Shown: positions 45,140-52,942, counted from the first letter of the stretch. The stretch: 64,000 nt of DNA from Pseudomonas nunensis (GCF_024296925.1 NZ_CP101125.1:6574501-6638500), one strand, 5' to 3'. The notes: generated from the sequence alone by a model not told the origin. Translations and numbers: made by a program.

Positions 45140-46216
45140 ATGAACCACTCGATCGCAACTGCCCTGACCAACCCCGGCGCGCCCATGAAGGTGCGTGGCG
45201 TGCAGAAACGCTTCGGCGCTTTCACCGCGCTGGATAACGTCTCCCTCGACGTCGCGGCCGGTGAGCTGGTGTGTCTGCTCGGCCCGTCGGGCTGTGGCAA
45301 AACCACCTTGCTGCGCTGCATCGCCGGTCTGGAGAAACAGGACAGCGGCGAGTTGTACCTCGGCGAGCGCGACGTTTCCCACTTGGCGCCGCAAGCCCGG
45401 GACTACGGAATCCTGTTCCAGTCCTACGCGCTGTTCCCCAATCTGACCGTCGAAGCGAACATTGCCTACGGCCTCGCCGGCAGCGGACGCGACGAAGTGC
45501 GCAAGCGAGTCGGTGAGATGCTGGAACTGGTCGGCCTGATCGGCAGTGAGAAAAAGTACCCCGGCCAACTGTCCGGTGGTCAGCAGCAACGTGTCGCCCT
45601 GGCCCGCGCTCTGGCCCCGGCGCCATCGTTGTTGTTGCTGGATGAACCGATGTCGGCCCTCGACGCCCGGGTTCGCGAGCACTTGTGCACCGAGCTGCGC
45701 CAATTGCAGCGCAACCTCGGCATCACCACGTTGATGGTCACGCACAATCAGGACGAAGCGATGCTGATGGCTGACCGCATCGCCGTGATGAACAACGGCA
45801 AGGTCGAGCAATACGCCACGCCGCAGGAAATCTACGATCGCCCGGCCACGCCGTTTGTGGCGGAGTTTGTCGGCCAGGGCAACTGGTTGCCGTTCCGTCG
45901 CAGCAGCGACAGCCACGCCCAGGTCGGCGGGATGAACATGCGCCTGGCCGACGGCAGTGCGAAAACCGCGTCCGGCCGTTTGTTCTGCCGCCCAGAGGCG
46001 ATCAACGTCAACCCGCCGGTGCATGAAGAAAACCTGTTTCCGGCCAAGGTTCGCGAGATCACCTTCCTCGGCAACCGCTGCCGCATGAGCTTCGAACTCG
46101 ATCAACTGCCGGGCCATGCCTTGCTCGCGGAGCTGGCGCCTGAAGCCATGCCACGCCTCGGCGCGCAGCAGATCATGGTCGCCTTGCCGCCACGCAGCCT
46201 GCAGGTGTTCGCCTGA
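45140..46216 (+). CDS. 2-aminoethylphosphonate ABC transporter ATP-binding protein
   Basis: The protein has 358 residues: Walker A GPSGCGKTTL, Q-loop ILFQSYALFPNLT, signature LSGGQQQRVALARAL, Walker B LLLLDEPMSALD and LMVTHNQDEAML. A C-terminal TOBE region carries CRPEAINV. The 2-AEP assignment rests on the linked permease, binding protein and phosphonate catabolic genes. Two in-frame ATGs (45140 and 45185) exist; 45140 follows the ribosome site in the hairpin. It overlaps the permease gene by one base (TGATG). Confidence 0.85.
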   Translation: MNHSIATALTNPGAPMKVRGVQKRFGAFTALDNVSLDVAAGELVCLLGPSGCGKTTLLRCIAGLEKQDSGELYLGERDVSHLAPQARDYGILFQSYALFPNLTVEANIAYGLAGSGRDEVRKRVGEMLELVGLIGSEKKYPGQLSGGQQQRVALARALAPAPSLLLLDEPMSALDARVREHLCTELRQLQRNLGITTLMVTHNQDEAMLMADRIAVMNNGKVEQYATPQEIYDRPATPFVAEFVGQGNWLPFRRSSDSHAQVGGMNMRLADGSAKTASGRLFCRPEAINVNPPVHEENLFPAKVREITFLGNRCRMSFELDQLPGHALLAELAPEAMPRLGAQQIMVALPPRSLQVFA

Positions 46217-46737
46217 TGAGCGCGAACCTCGCGCTGCCGATACCGCACAAGCAGGTTCGGCAGACTTCCCGTGCCGAGATCGGCGACCGGGTGTTCGTGG
46301 TCGGCGGCAAAGTGCTGTTGCTGGTGTTGCTCGGCATCGCAGTGTTGATGCCGTTACTGGCGATCTTCTGGCGCGGGTTCAGCTCCGAAGCCGGGCAGGG
46401 CGGTGGTCTGATCGCCGCCCGTGAATTGGTGACCAGCGAGAATTTCCACTGGTTGCTTGGCAACAGCCTGAAAGTTTCCCTCAGTGTTGCGGCCATTGTC
46501 GTACCGCTGGCCTACCTGTTTGCCTACGCCCTGCAACGCACGTTGATTCCCGGCAAAGGGATCTGGCGCGGCATGTCACTGTTGCCACTGATGGCGCCGT
46601 CGATGCTGCCGGGCATCGCGCTGGTTTACCTGTTCGGCAACCAAGGCATGTTGCGTGGGTTGCTCTCGGACAATATCTACGGCTTCTGGGGCATTGTGCT
46701 CGGTGAGGTGATCTACACCTTCCCCCAGCAACTCTGA
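46216..46737 (+). pseudogene. 2-AEP ABC permease, N-terminal part, interrupted
   Basis: This frame encodes the first ~170 residues of a double-length binding-protein-dependent permease (MPLLAIFWRGF, VAAIVVPLAYLFAYALQR, LMAPSMLPGIALVYLFG, GEVIYTFP). Host sequence ends near 46727. The last residues before the stop at 46735-46737 (QQL) come from the inserted element. The rest of the gene continues at 53493. Together the pieces give about 575 residues, the expected size of the fused permease. Confidence 0.9.
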
Positions 46738-46780
46738 ATGATACACTTCCAGCTTTCCACCGAAACGCTGGTGACACCTC

Positions 46781-48451
46781 ATGCCCAAGGCAATCAGTTA
46801 CATTCGCTTCTCCACAGGTAAGCAGGCGCGTGGCTCAAGTCATGAACGCCAGAAACAAGCGGTAGACCGGTGGGTGATTGCCAACCCTGATTACATACCA
46901 TCTGACCTGTCGTTTGCTGACATTGGTAAGTCTGGTTACCACGGTGACCACATCAAGCTTGGCGGCGGTTGGGCAAAACTTCTGATAGCTGTAGAAGCTG
47001 GTCACATCCAATCTGGTGACGTTGTTTTGGTCGAAGCAATGGACCGTACAGGCAGATTACCACCGCTTGATATGATTGATATCATCAAACCAGTGTTAAA
47101 AGCTGGTGTTGCAATCATTACTTTGGATGATGGTAATAGGTTTGATGAAGAAAGTTTGAATGGTCCTCAAATTTACTTGCTGGTTGCCAAGATTCAGGCC
47201 GCACATGGTTACTCCAAGACACTGAGCGAACGAGTGACAGCTAGTTATGAAAGTCGCAGAACAAAAGCAAGAAACGGTGAAGGTGTAAAGCGGTTAGCTG
47301 TTGCATGGTTAACGACAGATGGTGAACTGAAACAACATCTTGTACACCACATCAAAGAAGTTTTTGACCTGTACATTAGTGGTGTCGGTAAACATACCAT
47401 TGCTAATCGGCTGCGCGCATCTGGTGTGGCTGAGTTTGCCACTTGCTCTGGCCCAACTGTTGATATGTGGCTCAAGAGTAAATCAGCGATTGGTTATTGG
47501 AATGACATTCCTAATGTTTACACGCCAGTTGTAACACCCGAAGTATTCATGCTTGCACAACAGCGGCAAAAGGAAATGAAAACCACTCGTCAAAGTTATA
47601 CATCCAAAAACTTCTTAGTCGGAATGATTAAGTGTGGAACGTGCGGTGCCAACTACATACTACACAGGAAAGATAGCAGGCCACATAATATGCGGTGTAT
47701 TACCCATCATCGTCTAAAAGATGCTGGATGTGTAAACAAGGAAACAATCCCTTACCAAGTCATTCACTTTATGTATCTGTCAACTGCACCAGCATGGATT
47801 GATAGAGCGTTAAAGGTTATACAACTAACCGACAATGCAAAGCGTAAGCTTACCCTTACCACTGAGCGTGACGAAGTGACAGCTTCAATCAAAAGACTGG
47901 CAAAGTTGTTAGCAAAAGCAAAGTCGGATTCACCAGAGTTAGAAGCTGAGTATGATTTACTGAATGAACGCCGTACATCAATCGACAGTGAGTTAGAAAT
48001 ACTGGCACGTAAAGCAGACGATGGTGTGGATTCTAAATCTACATCTACCTTTATTGGTTATGAAGCAACAGTAGAGCATGATCGTCTTGCTTTCAATGAC
48101 CCAGTACAACTTACCGCATTGCTCAAACAAGCAGGGTATTCGATAACTGTGCAACCGGGACGTAAGTTGTATTTAGCTAATTCAGATACACCATGGGTTT
48201 ACACTGGTGTTGTCCGCAAAGGTAATATGACACTTGGTTATCGGATTCAAGATGATGAGTGGGAACACACCATTTCCAATGTCATACCTGAAGCGGTTGA
48301 TGTACAGGCATACGAAAACAAACCAGATGGCGAGTTAGCGCATACGATGGAACGATCATACAAACATGTTAAATCGCCTCGACCACTTAATCAGGCAGGC
48401 AAGAGAAATACCAAGGGTATGACAATTGAGAAAGTTGATGTAACTGTCTAA
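46781..48451 (+). CDS. Large serine recombinase (site-specific integrase)
   Basis: The protein has 556 residues. The N-terminal resolvase domain has SYIRFSTGKQARGSS with nucleophile Ser11 and Arg9, and EAMDRTGRLPPLDMI with the active-site Arg. A recombinase domain spans about 160-270. A zinc beta-ribbon follows from Cys285 (KCGTCGANYILHRKD ... MRCITHH ... AGCVNK), then a coiled coil (about 350-410) and a C-terminal domain. It integrates and, with a directionality factor, excises the element. Its position at the left end, reading inward, is usual. Confidence 0.93.
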   Translation: MPKAISYIRFSTGKQARGSSHERQKQAVDRWVIANPDYIPSDLSFADIGKSGYHGDHIKLGGGWAKLLIAVEAGHIQSGDVVLVEAMDRTGRLPPLDMIDIIKPVLKAGVAIITLDDGNRFDEESLNGPQIYLLVAKIQAAHGYSKTLSERVTASYESRRTKARNGEGVKRLAVAWLTTDGELKQHLVHHIKEVFDLYISGVGKHTIANRLRASGVAEFATCSGPTVDMWLKSKSAIGYWNDIPNVYTPVVTPEVFMLAQQRQKEMKTTRQSYTSKNFLVGMIKCGTCGANYILHRKDSRPHNMRCITHHRLKDAGCVNKETIPYQVIHFMYLSTAPAWIDRALKVIQLTDNAKRKLTLTTERDEVTASIKRLAKLLAKAKSDSPELEAEYDLLNERRTSIDSELEILARKADDGVDSKSTSTFIGYEATVEHDRLAFNDPVQLTALLKQAGYSITVQPGRKLYLANSDTPWVYTGVVRKGNMTLGYRIQDDEWEHTISNVIPEAVDVQAYENKPDGELAHTMERSYKHVKSPRPLNQAGKRNTKGMTIEKVDVTV

Positions 48452-48468
48452 TTTAGTTTGGACGCATA

Positions 48469-48498
48469 TTGACAAATACGATTAATTAGTGTTATTAT
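48469..48498 (+). promoter_or_regulatory. Sigma70-like promoter inside the element
   Basis: TTGACA at 48469-48474 and TATTAT at 48493-48498 are separated by 18 bp. The predicted start lies at about 48504-48507, immediately before the folded RNA described next. Confidence 0.75.
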
Positions 48499-48504
48499 TC
48501 TCTT

Positions 48505-48662
48505 ATGTGGAGTTGATAACAACACTGCGACTATTTCAGTGTAGCCCTCCCACTGAAGTGCTCTCACAAACCTTTTGCCTTCCTTCTCAAGGTTTGTAGT
48601 TTGTTGTTGTCCTCCCGCTAATTCATCTAAAGCCATTTCCTTAACCGGTGTGGCTTTTTTCT
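48505..48662 (+). ncRNA. Candidate structured small RNA with three-way junction and terminator
   Basis: A 10-bp outer helix (48515-48524 with 48602-48611) encloses two hairpins. The first is TTCAGTG / CACTGAA (48535-48541, 48551-48557) with loop TAGCCCTCC. The second is ACAAACCTT / AAGGTTTGT (48566-48574, 48589-48597) with loop TTGCCTTCCTTCTC. A free CCTCCC follows, then the stem AAAGCCA / TGGCTTT with a T-run. The UCC-rich loops could pair with ribosome sites. The design recalls phage immunity antisense RNAs (P4 CI, P1/P7 C4), but homology is not shown. Confidence 0.65.
48629..48662 (+). terminator. Intrinsic terminator of the candidate small RNA
   Basis: AAAGCCA (48629-48635) pairs with TGGCTTT (48651-48657); T continues to 48660, then CTTTTC. 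The stem is only 7 bp and the loop is 15 bases, so strength is moderate. Confidence 0.6.
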
Positions 48663-48714
48663 TTTCCTGTCATAAACACTTACAGACACTTTCTAATTAT
48701 CAGAGGTAAATCCT

Positions 48715-48954
48715 ATGACGTACTGCCGTGCGTGCAATTCCCCATTGTTAAACCGACGTGCACATGCAACAACCTGTAATTCAGCTTGCCGCAATAAAGC
48801 GTGGAGAAAATCACGCATTACTATGTTGCCAGTACAACTGATGCTCAGCATTGCCAATCACTCATTCTTTACTAAAGCTGCTAATGCAGTTGGCGTACCA
48901 ATTGACCAGTATCTGTATGATCGCATCATTCAAACTACGGAGTTCGCACAATGA
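48715..48954 (+). CDS. Small zinc-ribbon-like protein of the element
   Basis: The protein has 79 residues. The N-terminal half shows a four-cysteine pattern, CRACNSPLL ... TTCNSACRNKAWRKSR (Cys4, Cys7, then a second pair about 16 residues later), followed by a basic stretch, as in small zinc-ribbon DNA- or RNA-binding proteins. The rest is helical. AGAGG lies 9 bp before the ATG. The stop overlaps the next start (ATGA). I do not recognise the family. Confidence 0.72.
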   Translation: MTYCRACNSPLLNRRAHATTCNSACRNKAWRKSRITMLPVQLMLSIANHSFFTKAANAVGVPIDQYLYDRIIQTTEFAQ

Positions 48955-49109
48955 AAATCTTTCTCAACGAGAAAGCTGTATTCCAACTGCAAGAACTCAT
49001 GCATAGGGTTGGACATAAAAACCTGCAACATACCCTACAGGTTCTGATTAGTACCTGTTCAAACAATGTTCGTCGGAATGACGCAGCAAAGAAAGCTGCA
49101 ACCATCTAA
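48951..49109 (+). CDS. 52-residue unknown protein, translationally coupled
   Basis: This short frame (MKIFLNEKAVFQLQELMHR...) overlaps the preceding stop by 4 bp. Its start region contains a perfect hairpin, CTTTCTC / GAGAAAG with loop AAC, right after the ATG. It is basic at the C-terminus (NNVRRNDAAKKA). No family recognised; its support is the overlap and the lack of other coding in the gap. Confidence 0.5.
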   Translation: MKIFLNEKAVFQLQELMHRVGHKNLQHTLQVLISTCSNNVRRNDAAKKAATI

Positions 49110-49181
49110 TACCTATCAACCCTAAAATACTTTAAATCTACAAAGTAGAGGATAGAGCATATAGTATAAAAGGAATAGCAA

Positions 49182-49592
49182 ATGAATACATACATCGTAC
49201 TGCATCGTGGTTCAAACTTGGTTATCAATGTCACGAATCAAACTGAGAAACCATCTGACACCGTAACGCACAGATTCATTCCCGCCAGTGACAAGTCACT
49301 TAAACACCTGCTCTTAATGTCACGCCGTCAAAACTCCACCCTCGTTGATATCGGTGACTTGATGTTACGATCTGGCTACATTGCAGACCAAGTGAGTAAT
49401 GGCAAAGTCGGCAAATCCAAACCGGTAACCACTCGCCACGTCAATGAGCGTGAATCAACTATGCCAACTGATCGGGAATCAACCATCCGGCATTGGGTAG
49501 AAAATAATCCAGACGCCAATCATCACGACCTGTCGGAAGTATTCTTTACCGGTACGCTGGTAGCAAAGGCGTATCTAAGCAGATACCGATAG
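49182..49592 (+). CDS. 136-residue unknown protein of the element
   Basis: The frame opens MNTYIVLHRGSNLVINVTNQ and contains a helical C-terminal part (DRESTIRHWVENNPDANHHDLSEVFFTGTLVAKAYLSRYR). AAAAGGAATAGCAA precedes the ATG, a leader very like the one before the gene at 49758. No motif recognised and no signal peptide or membrane segment seen. Confidence 0.62.
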   Translation: MNTYIVLHRGSNLVINVTNQTEKPSDTVTHRFIPASDKSLKHLLLMSRRQNSTLVDIGDLMLRSGYIADQVSNGKVGKSKPVTTRHVNERESTMPTDRESTIRHWVENNPDANHHDLSEVFFTGTLVAKAYLSRYR

Positions 49593-49757
49593 AACCTCCT
49601 GTAGTGCGATTGTACGCGAGGTAATGTGTACCCTGGCTACCCTATGTCATGACGTTTTAACACGTCTGTAAGCCACGTTATACAAGGGCTGAGTTTGCCA
49701 GATCAGTCATATGTCAGGTGTCGTCCAACACAAACAAACAAAAAGGAATATATAGCA

Positions 49758-49961
49758 ATGAACACAGTTAATGAAATTACAACACCGATGTTAGAACGTC
49801 ACCTTGCCGTTGCTCAGATAAAGCACTACTTCCATATGCAACAATCCGCGATTGCCGTTAGCGACCATCGTGAATGTCGTCGTGTCACTACACAGCTTGA
49901 CCGATTGGTTAACGAATATGGCGTTAGTGCTTTGATCGAAGCTCAGGATGACTTGCCATGA
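49758..49961 (+). CDS. 67-residue unknown protein, first gene of a coupled trio
   Basis: The start ATG at 49758 is preceded by AAAAAGGAATATATAGCA. The longer frame from 49695 has no ribosome site. The sequence is helical (MLERHLAVAQIKHYFHMQQSA, TQLDRLVNEYGVSALIEAQ). The stop overlaps the next start (ATGA). The 165 bp upstream (49593-49757) contain no gene. Confidence 0.6.
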   Translation: MNTVNEITTPMLERHLAVAQIKHYFHMQQSAIAVSDHRECRRVTTQLDRLVNEYGVSALIEAQDDLP

Positions 49962-50203
49962 GTAATAGTTTAGATCGTTTCATTCTCGGGTTAACGCGGG
50001 CAAATGAACGACGTGCAAAGGCACAGCAACAAGCCAAGCAAATCGTAGAGAAACCTCATGGAGATAGTGATGCAATCATCACCAAGACAACCAACGTCAC
50101 CAGTATAAACACTGACATACTCAGTACTGATGAAGAGCGTTACCGCACATCCCTTATCACCAACATGATTCAACTCATTCAAAGCAAAAGGAAACCAGTA
50201 TAA
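49958..50203 (+). CDS. 81-residue unknown protein, second gene of the trio
   Basis: The frame (MSNSLDRFILGLTRANERRAKAQQQAKQIVEK...) begins within the preceding stop and ends on TAATG shared with the next gene. The N-terminal half is a basic helix, and the C-terminus is RYRTSLITNMIQLIQSKRKPV. No family recognised. Tight stop-start overlaps on both sides support real translation. Confidence 0.6.
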   Translation: MSNSLDRFILGLTRANERRAKAQQQAKQIVEKPHGDSDAIITKTTNVTSINTDILSTDEERYRTSLITNMIQLIQSKRKPV

Positions 50204-50691
50204 TGACCAGCAAAACAAACGACCGCATAACAATCCAAGGTACAGCCCCAAAGTTTGATGCCACAGTATTGCAGCAACTGACAGAAGCTCGACATAGTGC
50301 TTATGACCAAACTGATGAATGTACTGCGCTTGTACGTGGTGAAATTCCAATCCAGTTTCTGAGCAATCTCATCGATCATCACACCAAAGGTTATACATTA
50401 AGAACGAACTACCCAGTATCTATTGGTTTTGGTAGCTATAGTTGCCGTATGGAAAAACCTGAGTCAATCCAGACTGCTGACAAAATCGCGCTTGCCGCTC
50501 AAGTTAAACTTGAATATATCGCATGGCTAGAAAGCGAACATGAAAGGTACAAACAACTTCTTACTGCTCAATTGCTGCAAGCATCAGAGTTGAAGGAAGC
50601 TGAGAAAATTGAGAAAGCCAAAGCGAAGTTGCTTGCTGACATCCAGAAAGAAGTGGATGCAACATTCTCACACCTTGTGATTCCCGAGTAA
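50203..50691 (+). CDS. 162-residue unknown protein with C-terminal coiled coil
   Basis: The protein opens with a polar segment, and residues about 95-150 form a long charged helix (YIAWLESEHERYKQLLTAQLLQASELKEAEKIEKAKAKLLADI is read across 50516-50645), a likely coiled coil. It is the last gene of the coupled trio and is followed, about 100 bp on, by a strong terminator. No enzyme motif or known family recognised. Confidence 0.62.
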   Translation: MTSKTNDRITIQGTAPKFDATVLQQLTEARHSAYDQTDECTALVRGEIPIQFLSNLIDHHTKGYTLRTNYPVSIGFGSYSCRMEKPESIQTADKIALAAQVKLEYIAWLESEHERYKQLLTAQLLQASELKEAEKIEKAKAKLLADIQKEVDATFSHLVIPE

Positions 50692-50794
50692 CCGCGTGAT
50701 CCACTGGCCGACTGCGATACAGACACAAGCAAACCATCTGTAACGCCCCACAAAGCGCTGTGAGACATTTCCTCATGCAACCCTACCCATCATC

Positions 50795-50834
50795 GCCCCG
50801 ACAGCCTTGTTAAGGCTGTGCGGGGCTTTTGTTT
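50795..50834 (+). terminator. Intrinsic terminator after the small-gene trio
   Basis: The two-step stem GCCCCG-ac-AGCCTT / AAGGCT-gtg-CGGGGC has loop GTT and is followed by TTTTGTTT. It ends the 49758-50691 operon. Confidence 0.88.
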
Positions 50835-50853
50835 GCGTGTAGGAAAGGTGGAA

Positions 50854-50918
50854 ATGTTATCGTATGGTGAATCTTTCACCACATATCCCAATTCGATAAC
50901 ATGTCGCTTTTACGACAT
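50854..50918. promoter_or_regulatory. Nested and mutually exclusive inverted repeats
   Basis: ATGTTATCG (50854-50862) pairs with CGATAACAT (50894-50902), around an inner GGTGAA / TTCACC hairpin. The last two bases of that outer arm are also the start of another hairpin, ATGTCG / CGACAT (50901-50918). The structures compete, as in attenuators or protein-binding arrays. Confidence 0.6.
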
Positions 50919-51001
50919 CATATGGCGTGTATGCCTCTATACAAAAACCGTGCCAGCGCGTACAATGGAGCTTAGGCGAACGAGTGATAACGAGTGAGCA
51001 T

Positions 51002-51043
51002 AAGATCAAAAGCTTTATATTAAAGATCAAGAGCTTTATATTA
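51002..51043. repeat. Tandem 21-bp direct repeat, iteron-like
   Basis: Two adjacent 21-base copies (51002-51022 and 51023-51043, beginning AAGATCAA and ending CTTTATATTA) differ at one base. A partial third copy, AAGATCAAAAGC, occurs at 51214-51225. Just upstream AACGAGTGA is repeated at 50979-50987 and 50989-50997. Such repeats near an AT-rich stretch resemble iterons of a replication origin. Confidence 0.65.
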
Positions 51044-51055
51044 GAAGATGTATAT

Positions 51056-51073
51056 TATCTCGTATACGAGATA
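51056..51073. promoter_or_regulatory. Perfect 18-bp palindrome
   Basis: TATCTCGTATACGAGATA is its own reverse complement. It follows the tandem repeat by 12 bp and is a candidate binding site for a dimeric protein. Confidence 0.65.
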
Positions 51074-51102
51074 GTAGTTATATAAGAGTAGTAAGAGAAA
51101 GA

Positions 51103-51451
51103 GAGATGTAAGACATCTCAAAAAAACAAAGATATTATCTTTAAAGAATAATATTACAAGGTAACTACCTTGTATAAACTATTAAGGATAACTCTTCTGA
51201 GTAAACTCAGGGTAAGATCAAAAGCGAGATGGCTTCGCTACTCATCTCTCTCTGAAAAGCATTCGCTGACGCTCACTGGCGGACATGTCTTTCTATTGAT
51301 AGTAGTTAAACTCTAGATACCATCACTGATTGTCAATCAGAACATATCAGCATCTTCTGTGTCTCACACAGAAATCATTTTAAGAACATTCAGGCAAGGA
51401 GGAACGAAGTGGAACCAAACACCAGACATTCACCTCCCACCGTTCACGGTG
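51103..51451. repeat. Cluster of short perfect inverted repeats
   Basis: Six separate hairpins are seen: GAGATGT/ACATCTC (51103-51119), ACAAGGTA/TACCTTGT (51156-51173), CTGAGT/ACTCAG (51197-51210), CTGATTG/CAATCAG (51326-51340), TTCTGTGT/ACACAGAA (51355-51373) and CACCGT/ACGGTG (51438-51451). None has a T-run on the plus strand, and none lies in a coding frame. Confidence 0.7.
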
Positions 51452-51576
51452 AATACAATATTCTCATCAATCATACTCTTGAAGGTTTACCATCGTCATT
51501 TGATGATAGCTGTAACACTCCATAGTCACGCCTGAGAGCCTTTACGCTCAATTCAATACCAGCACCAAGCCTGCTG

Positions 51577-51612
51577 GCCTCTGACTGCTCACGCAGCGTC
51601 AGGGGCTTTTTT
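51577..51612 (+). terminator. Intrinsic terminator in the non-coding tract
   Basis: GCCTCTGAC pairs with GTCAGGGGC around a 12-base loop that has its own TGC/GCA stem, followed by six T. Since no gene ends just before it, it suggests a non-coding transcript through the palindrome-rich region. Confidence 0.85.
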
Positions 51613-51932
51613 GTGGACGATGATATTTCACTGACCAATCAGTTATCAGGAACGTATCAGGATTACCACTACAGCATCTAACTTGAATTTGCGCACCCAT
51701 CTCCGCTACAGGTGGCATTTCATAAGGGCTTGATCCAAATTGGGTTAAGCACGTTTAACAATCCCTCCCGATTTCCTCACAGGTTGAATGCAATTCCACT
51801 GAATTCTGGAATAAAACCGGCGATAACCCAGCGACAGGCGTTCGCCAGAACAAACCATCGAGAATATTTCCAGATCATGGCAAGCCATCCAGTCACCACC
51901 AGATTGAACGATGGTAGCCATAAGACATCACG

Positions 51933-52050
51933 TCTAATTGACACAATACTATTGTGTAAATAAGCAAACCCTTGGAAACCCTTGCTATAGCGTAGCGACC
52001 CATGTTCTAATTGACACATTCAGGCGATTTAACACGGAGTGTCAACTAGA
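51933..52050. repeat. Repeats upstream of the tyrosine recombinase gene
   Basis: TCTAATTGACACA occurs as a direct repeat at 51933-51945 and 52006-52018. An inverted near-copy, TGTCAACTAGA, at 52040-52050 overlaps the start codon. A palindrome ACACAATA-C-TATTGTGT (51941-51957) overlaps the first copy. These could be recombinase core sites or autoregulatory operators. Confidence 0.65.
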
Positions 52051-52604
52051 TGAACATTGTAGAAGCAGTGAAGACAACCGGTGAAGCAGAGACAATCTCC
52101 CGCAAGCTTTCACTCAATGCCAAAGGTAATCCTCTGTACGCAGACATCTGGCGTTTCGGTGTGAACACTGCACTCCGTATCAGTGACTTACTAAGCCTGA
52201 CCTTTGACGATGTGAAAGGTGACATCCTGACCATCAAAGAGAGCAAGACCGGTAAGACTCGGTACATTGATTTGAATACTTCAGCCAAGGCGATCATTGA
52301 ACGTCGTAGGAAGGCACAGCCGGATCACACCTTCTTGTTTCAGGTGGATAGCAACCGGGCAAAGGGAAAGGCTGTCAGCCGTGCTGCTGTAGGCGCTGCA
52401 TTCAAGGCCGTGGGTGATGAGATGAGTCTTCAACTGGGTACGCACTCAATGCGTAAAACCCGTGGTTGGTTGATGTACAACGGTGGTGTTTCAATTGAGA
52501 TGATCTGCAAGACACTGAACCATTCCAGTCCAGCGGTAACAATGGCGTACATCGGTATCACCCGCGCAGAAGTTGCCGCCATGTACCATGAATTTGTATT
52601 CTGA
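52050..52604 (+). CDS. Stand-alone catalytic-domain tyrosine recombinase
   Basis: The protein has 184 residues with the complete active-site set: Arg43 (NTALRISDLL), Lys66 or Lys69 (ESKTGK), His132 and Arg135 (LGTHSMRKTRG), His158 (LNHSS) and the nucleophile Tyr167 (VTMAYIGI). There is no N-terminal core-binding domain, as in FimB/FimE-type invertases and other short integrases, so it is probably a complete short recombinase rather than a fragment. ACGGAG lies 10 bp before the ATG. Confidence 0.88.
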   Translation: MNIVEAVKTTGEAETISRKLSLNAKGNPLYADIWRFGVNTALRISDLLSLTFDDVKGDILTIKESKTGKTRYIDLNTSAKAIIERRRKAQPDHTFLFQVDSNRAKGKAVSRAAVGAAFKAVGDEMSLQLGTHSMRKTRGWLMYNGGVSIEMICKTLNHSSPAVTMAYIGITRAEVAAMYHEFVF

Positions 52605-52942
52605 CTTTTCCGTAACGCTCACAGACCAACGATAACGCCAAGGCTGTGCGTGCCACTCATATCAAGTTAAAACAGCCCCAGCACCATCCTGCGCAGTGTC
52701 AGACACCATCAGGCAATCAGCCGAACATCACCCCTACGGATTTCCCTTTTTTGTAGGTCGGGTGCCTTGCATATATCGAATACCCATCAAACGCTGAAGA
52801 CCCATATCCAAACACACCCGACGGATTTCAGAACCACGCGCATGCAAAGTTTTACCAGATTGCCGATTCTGAATTTCAGGGAATTGTGGTGGTGCGGCAG
52901 ACGTGGTCAACGCCCGCCGAAACGAACCATTCGCAACAACCA
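52605..52942. other. 338-bp region with one doubtful small frame
   Basis: After the tyrosine recombinase no clear gene is seen. A minus-strand frame starts at ATG 52943 (sharing TAATG with the stop of the next gene) and ends at 52734 (69 residues, basic, no known motif). The stop-start overlap is its only support. Confidence 0.4.

Larger units (their letters stand above)
50692..52049. other. 1.36-kb tract without a credible gene: terminators, palindromes and tandem repeats
   Basis: The only frames of note here, 51712-51963 (+) and 51777-52019 (-), lack good ribosome sites and known motifs. The tract contains two strong terminators, a tandem 21-bp repeat, an 18-bp palindrome, many short inverted repeats and, near its end, repeats next to the tyrosine recombinase gene. 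These are listed separately. The base composition from about 51000 to 51200 is very AT-rich. Confidence 0.7.

Noticed and set aside
48448..48636. 62-codon minus-strand frame across the small-RNA unit
   Set aside because: Its ribosome site is too close to the ATG, and the plus strand has a promoter, folded RNA and terminator in register. A translated minus-strand product is not excluded.
50979..51043. CRISPR-like repeats
   Set aside because: The copies are directly adjacent with no spacers, only two full units occur, and no cas gene is present; they fit iterons or a simple tandem duplication.
51712..51963. 83-codon plus-strand frame before the tyrosine recombinase
   Set aside because: No ribosome site, no motif, and it runs into the recombinase-associated repeats. 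It might be a decayed N-terminal domain but shows no core-binding pattern.
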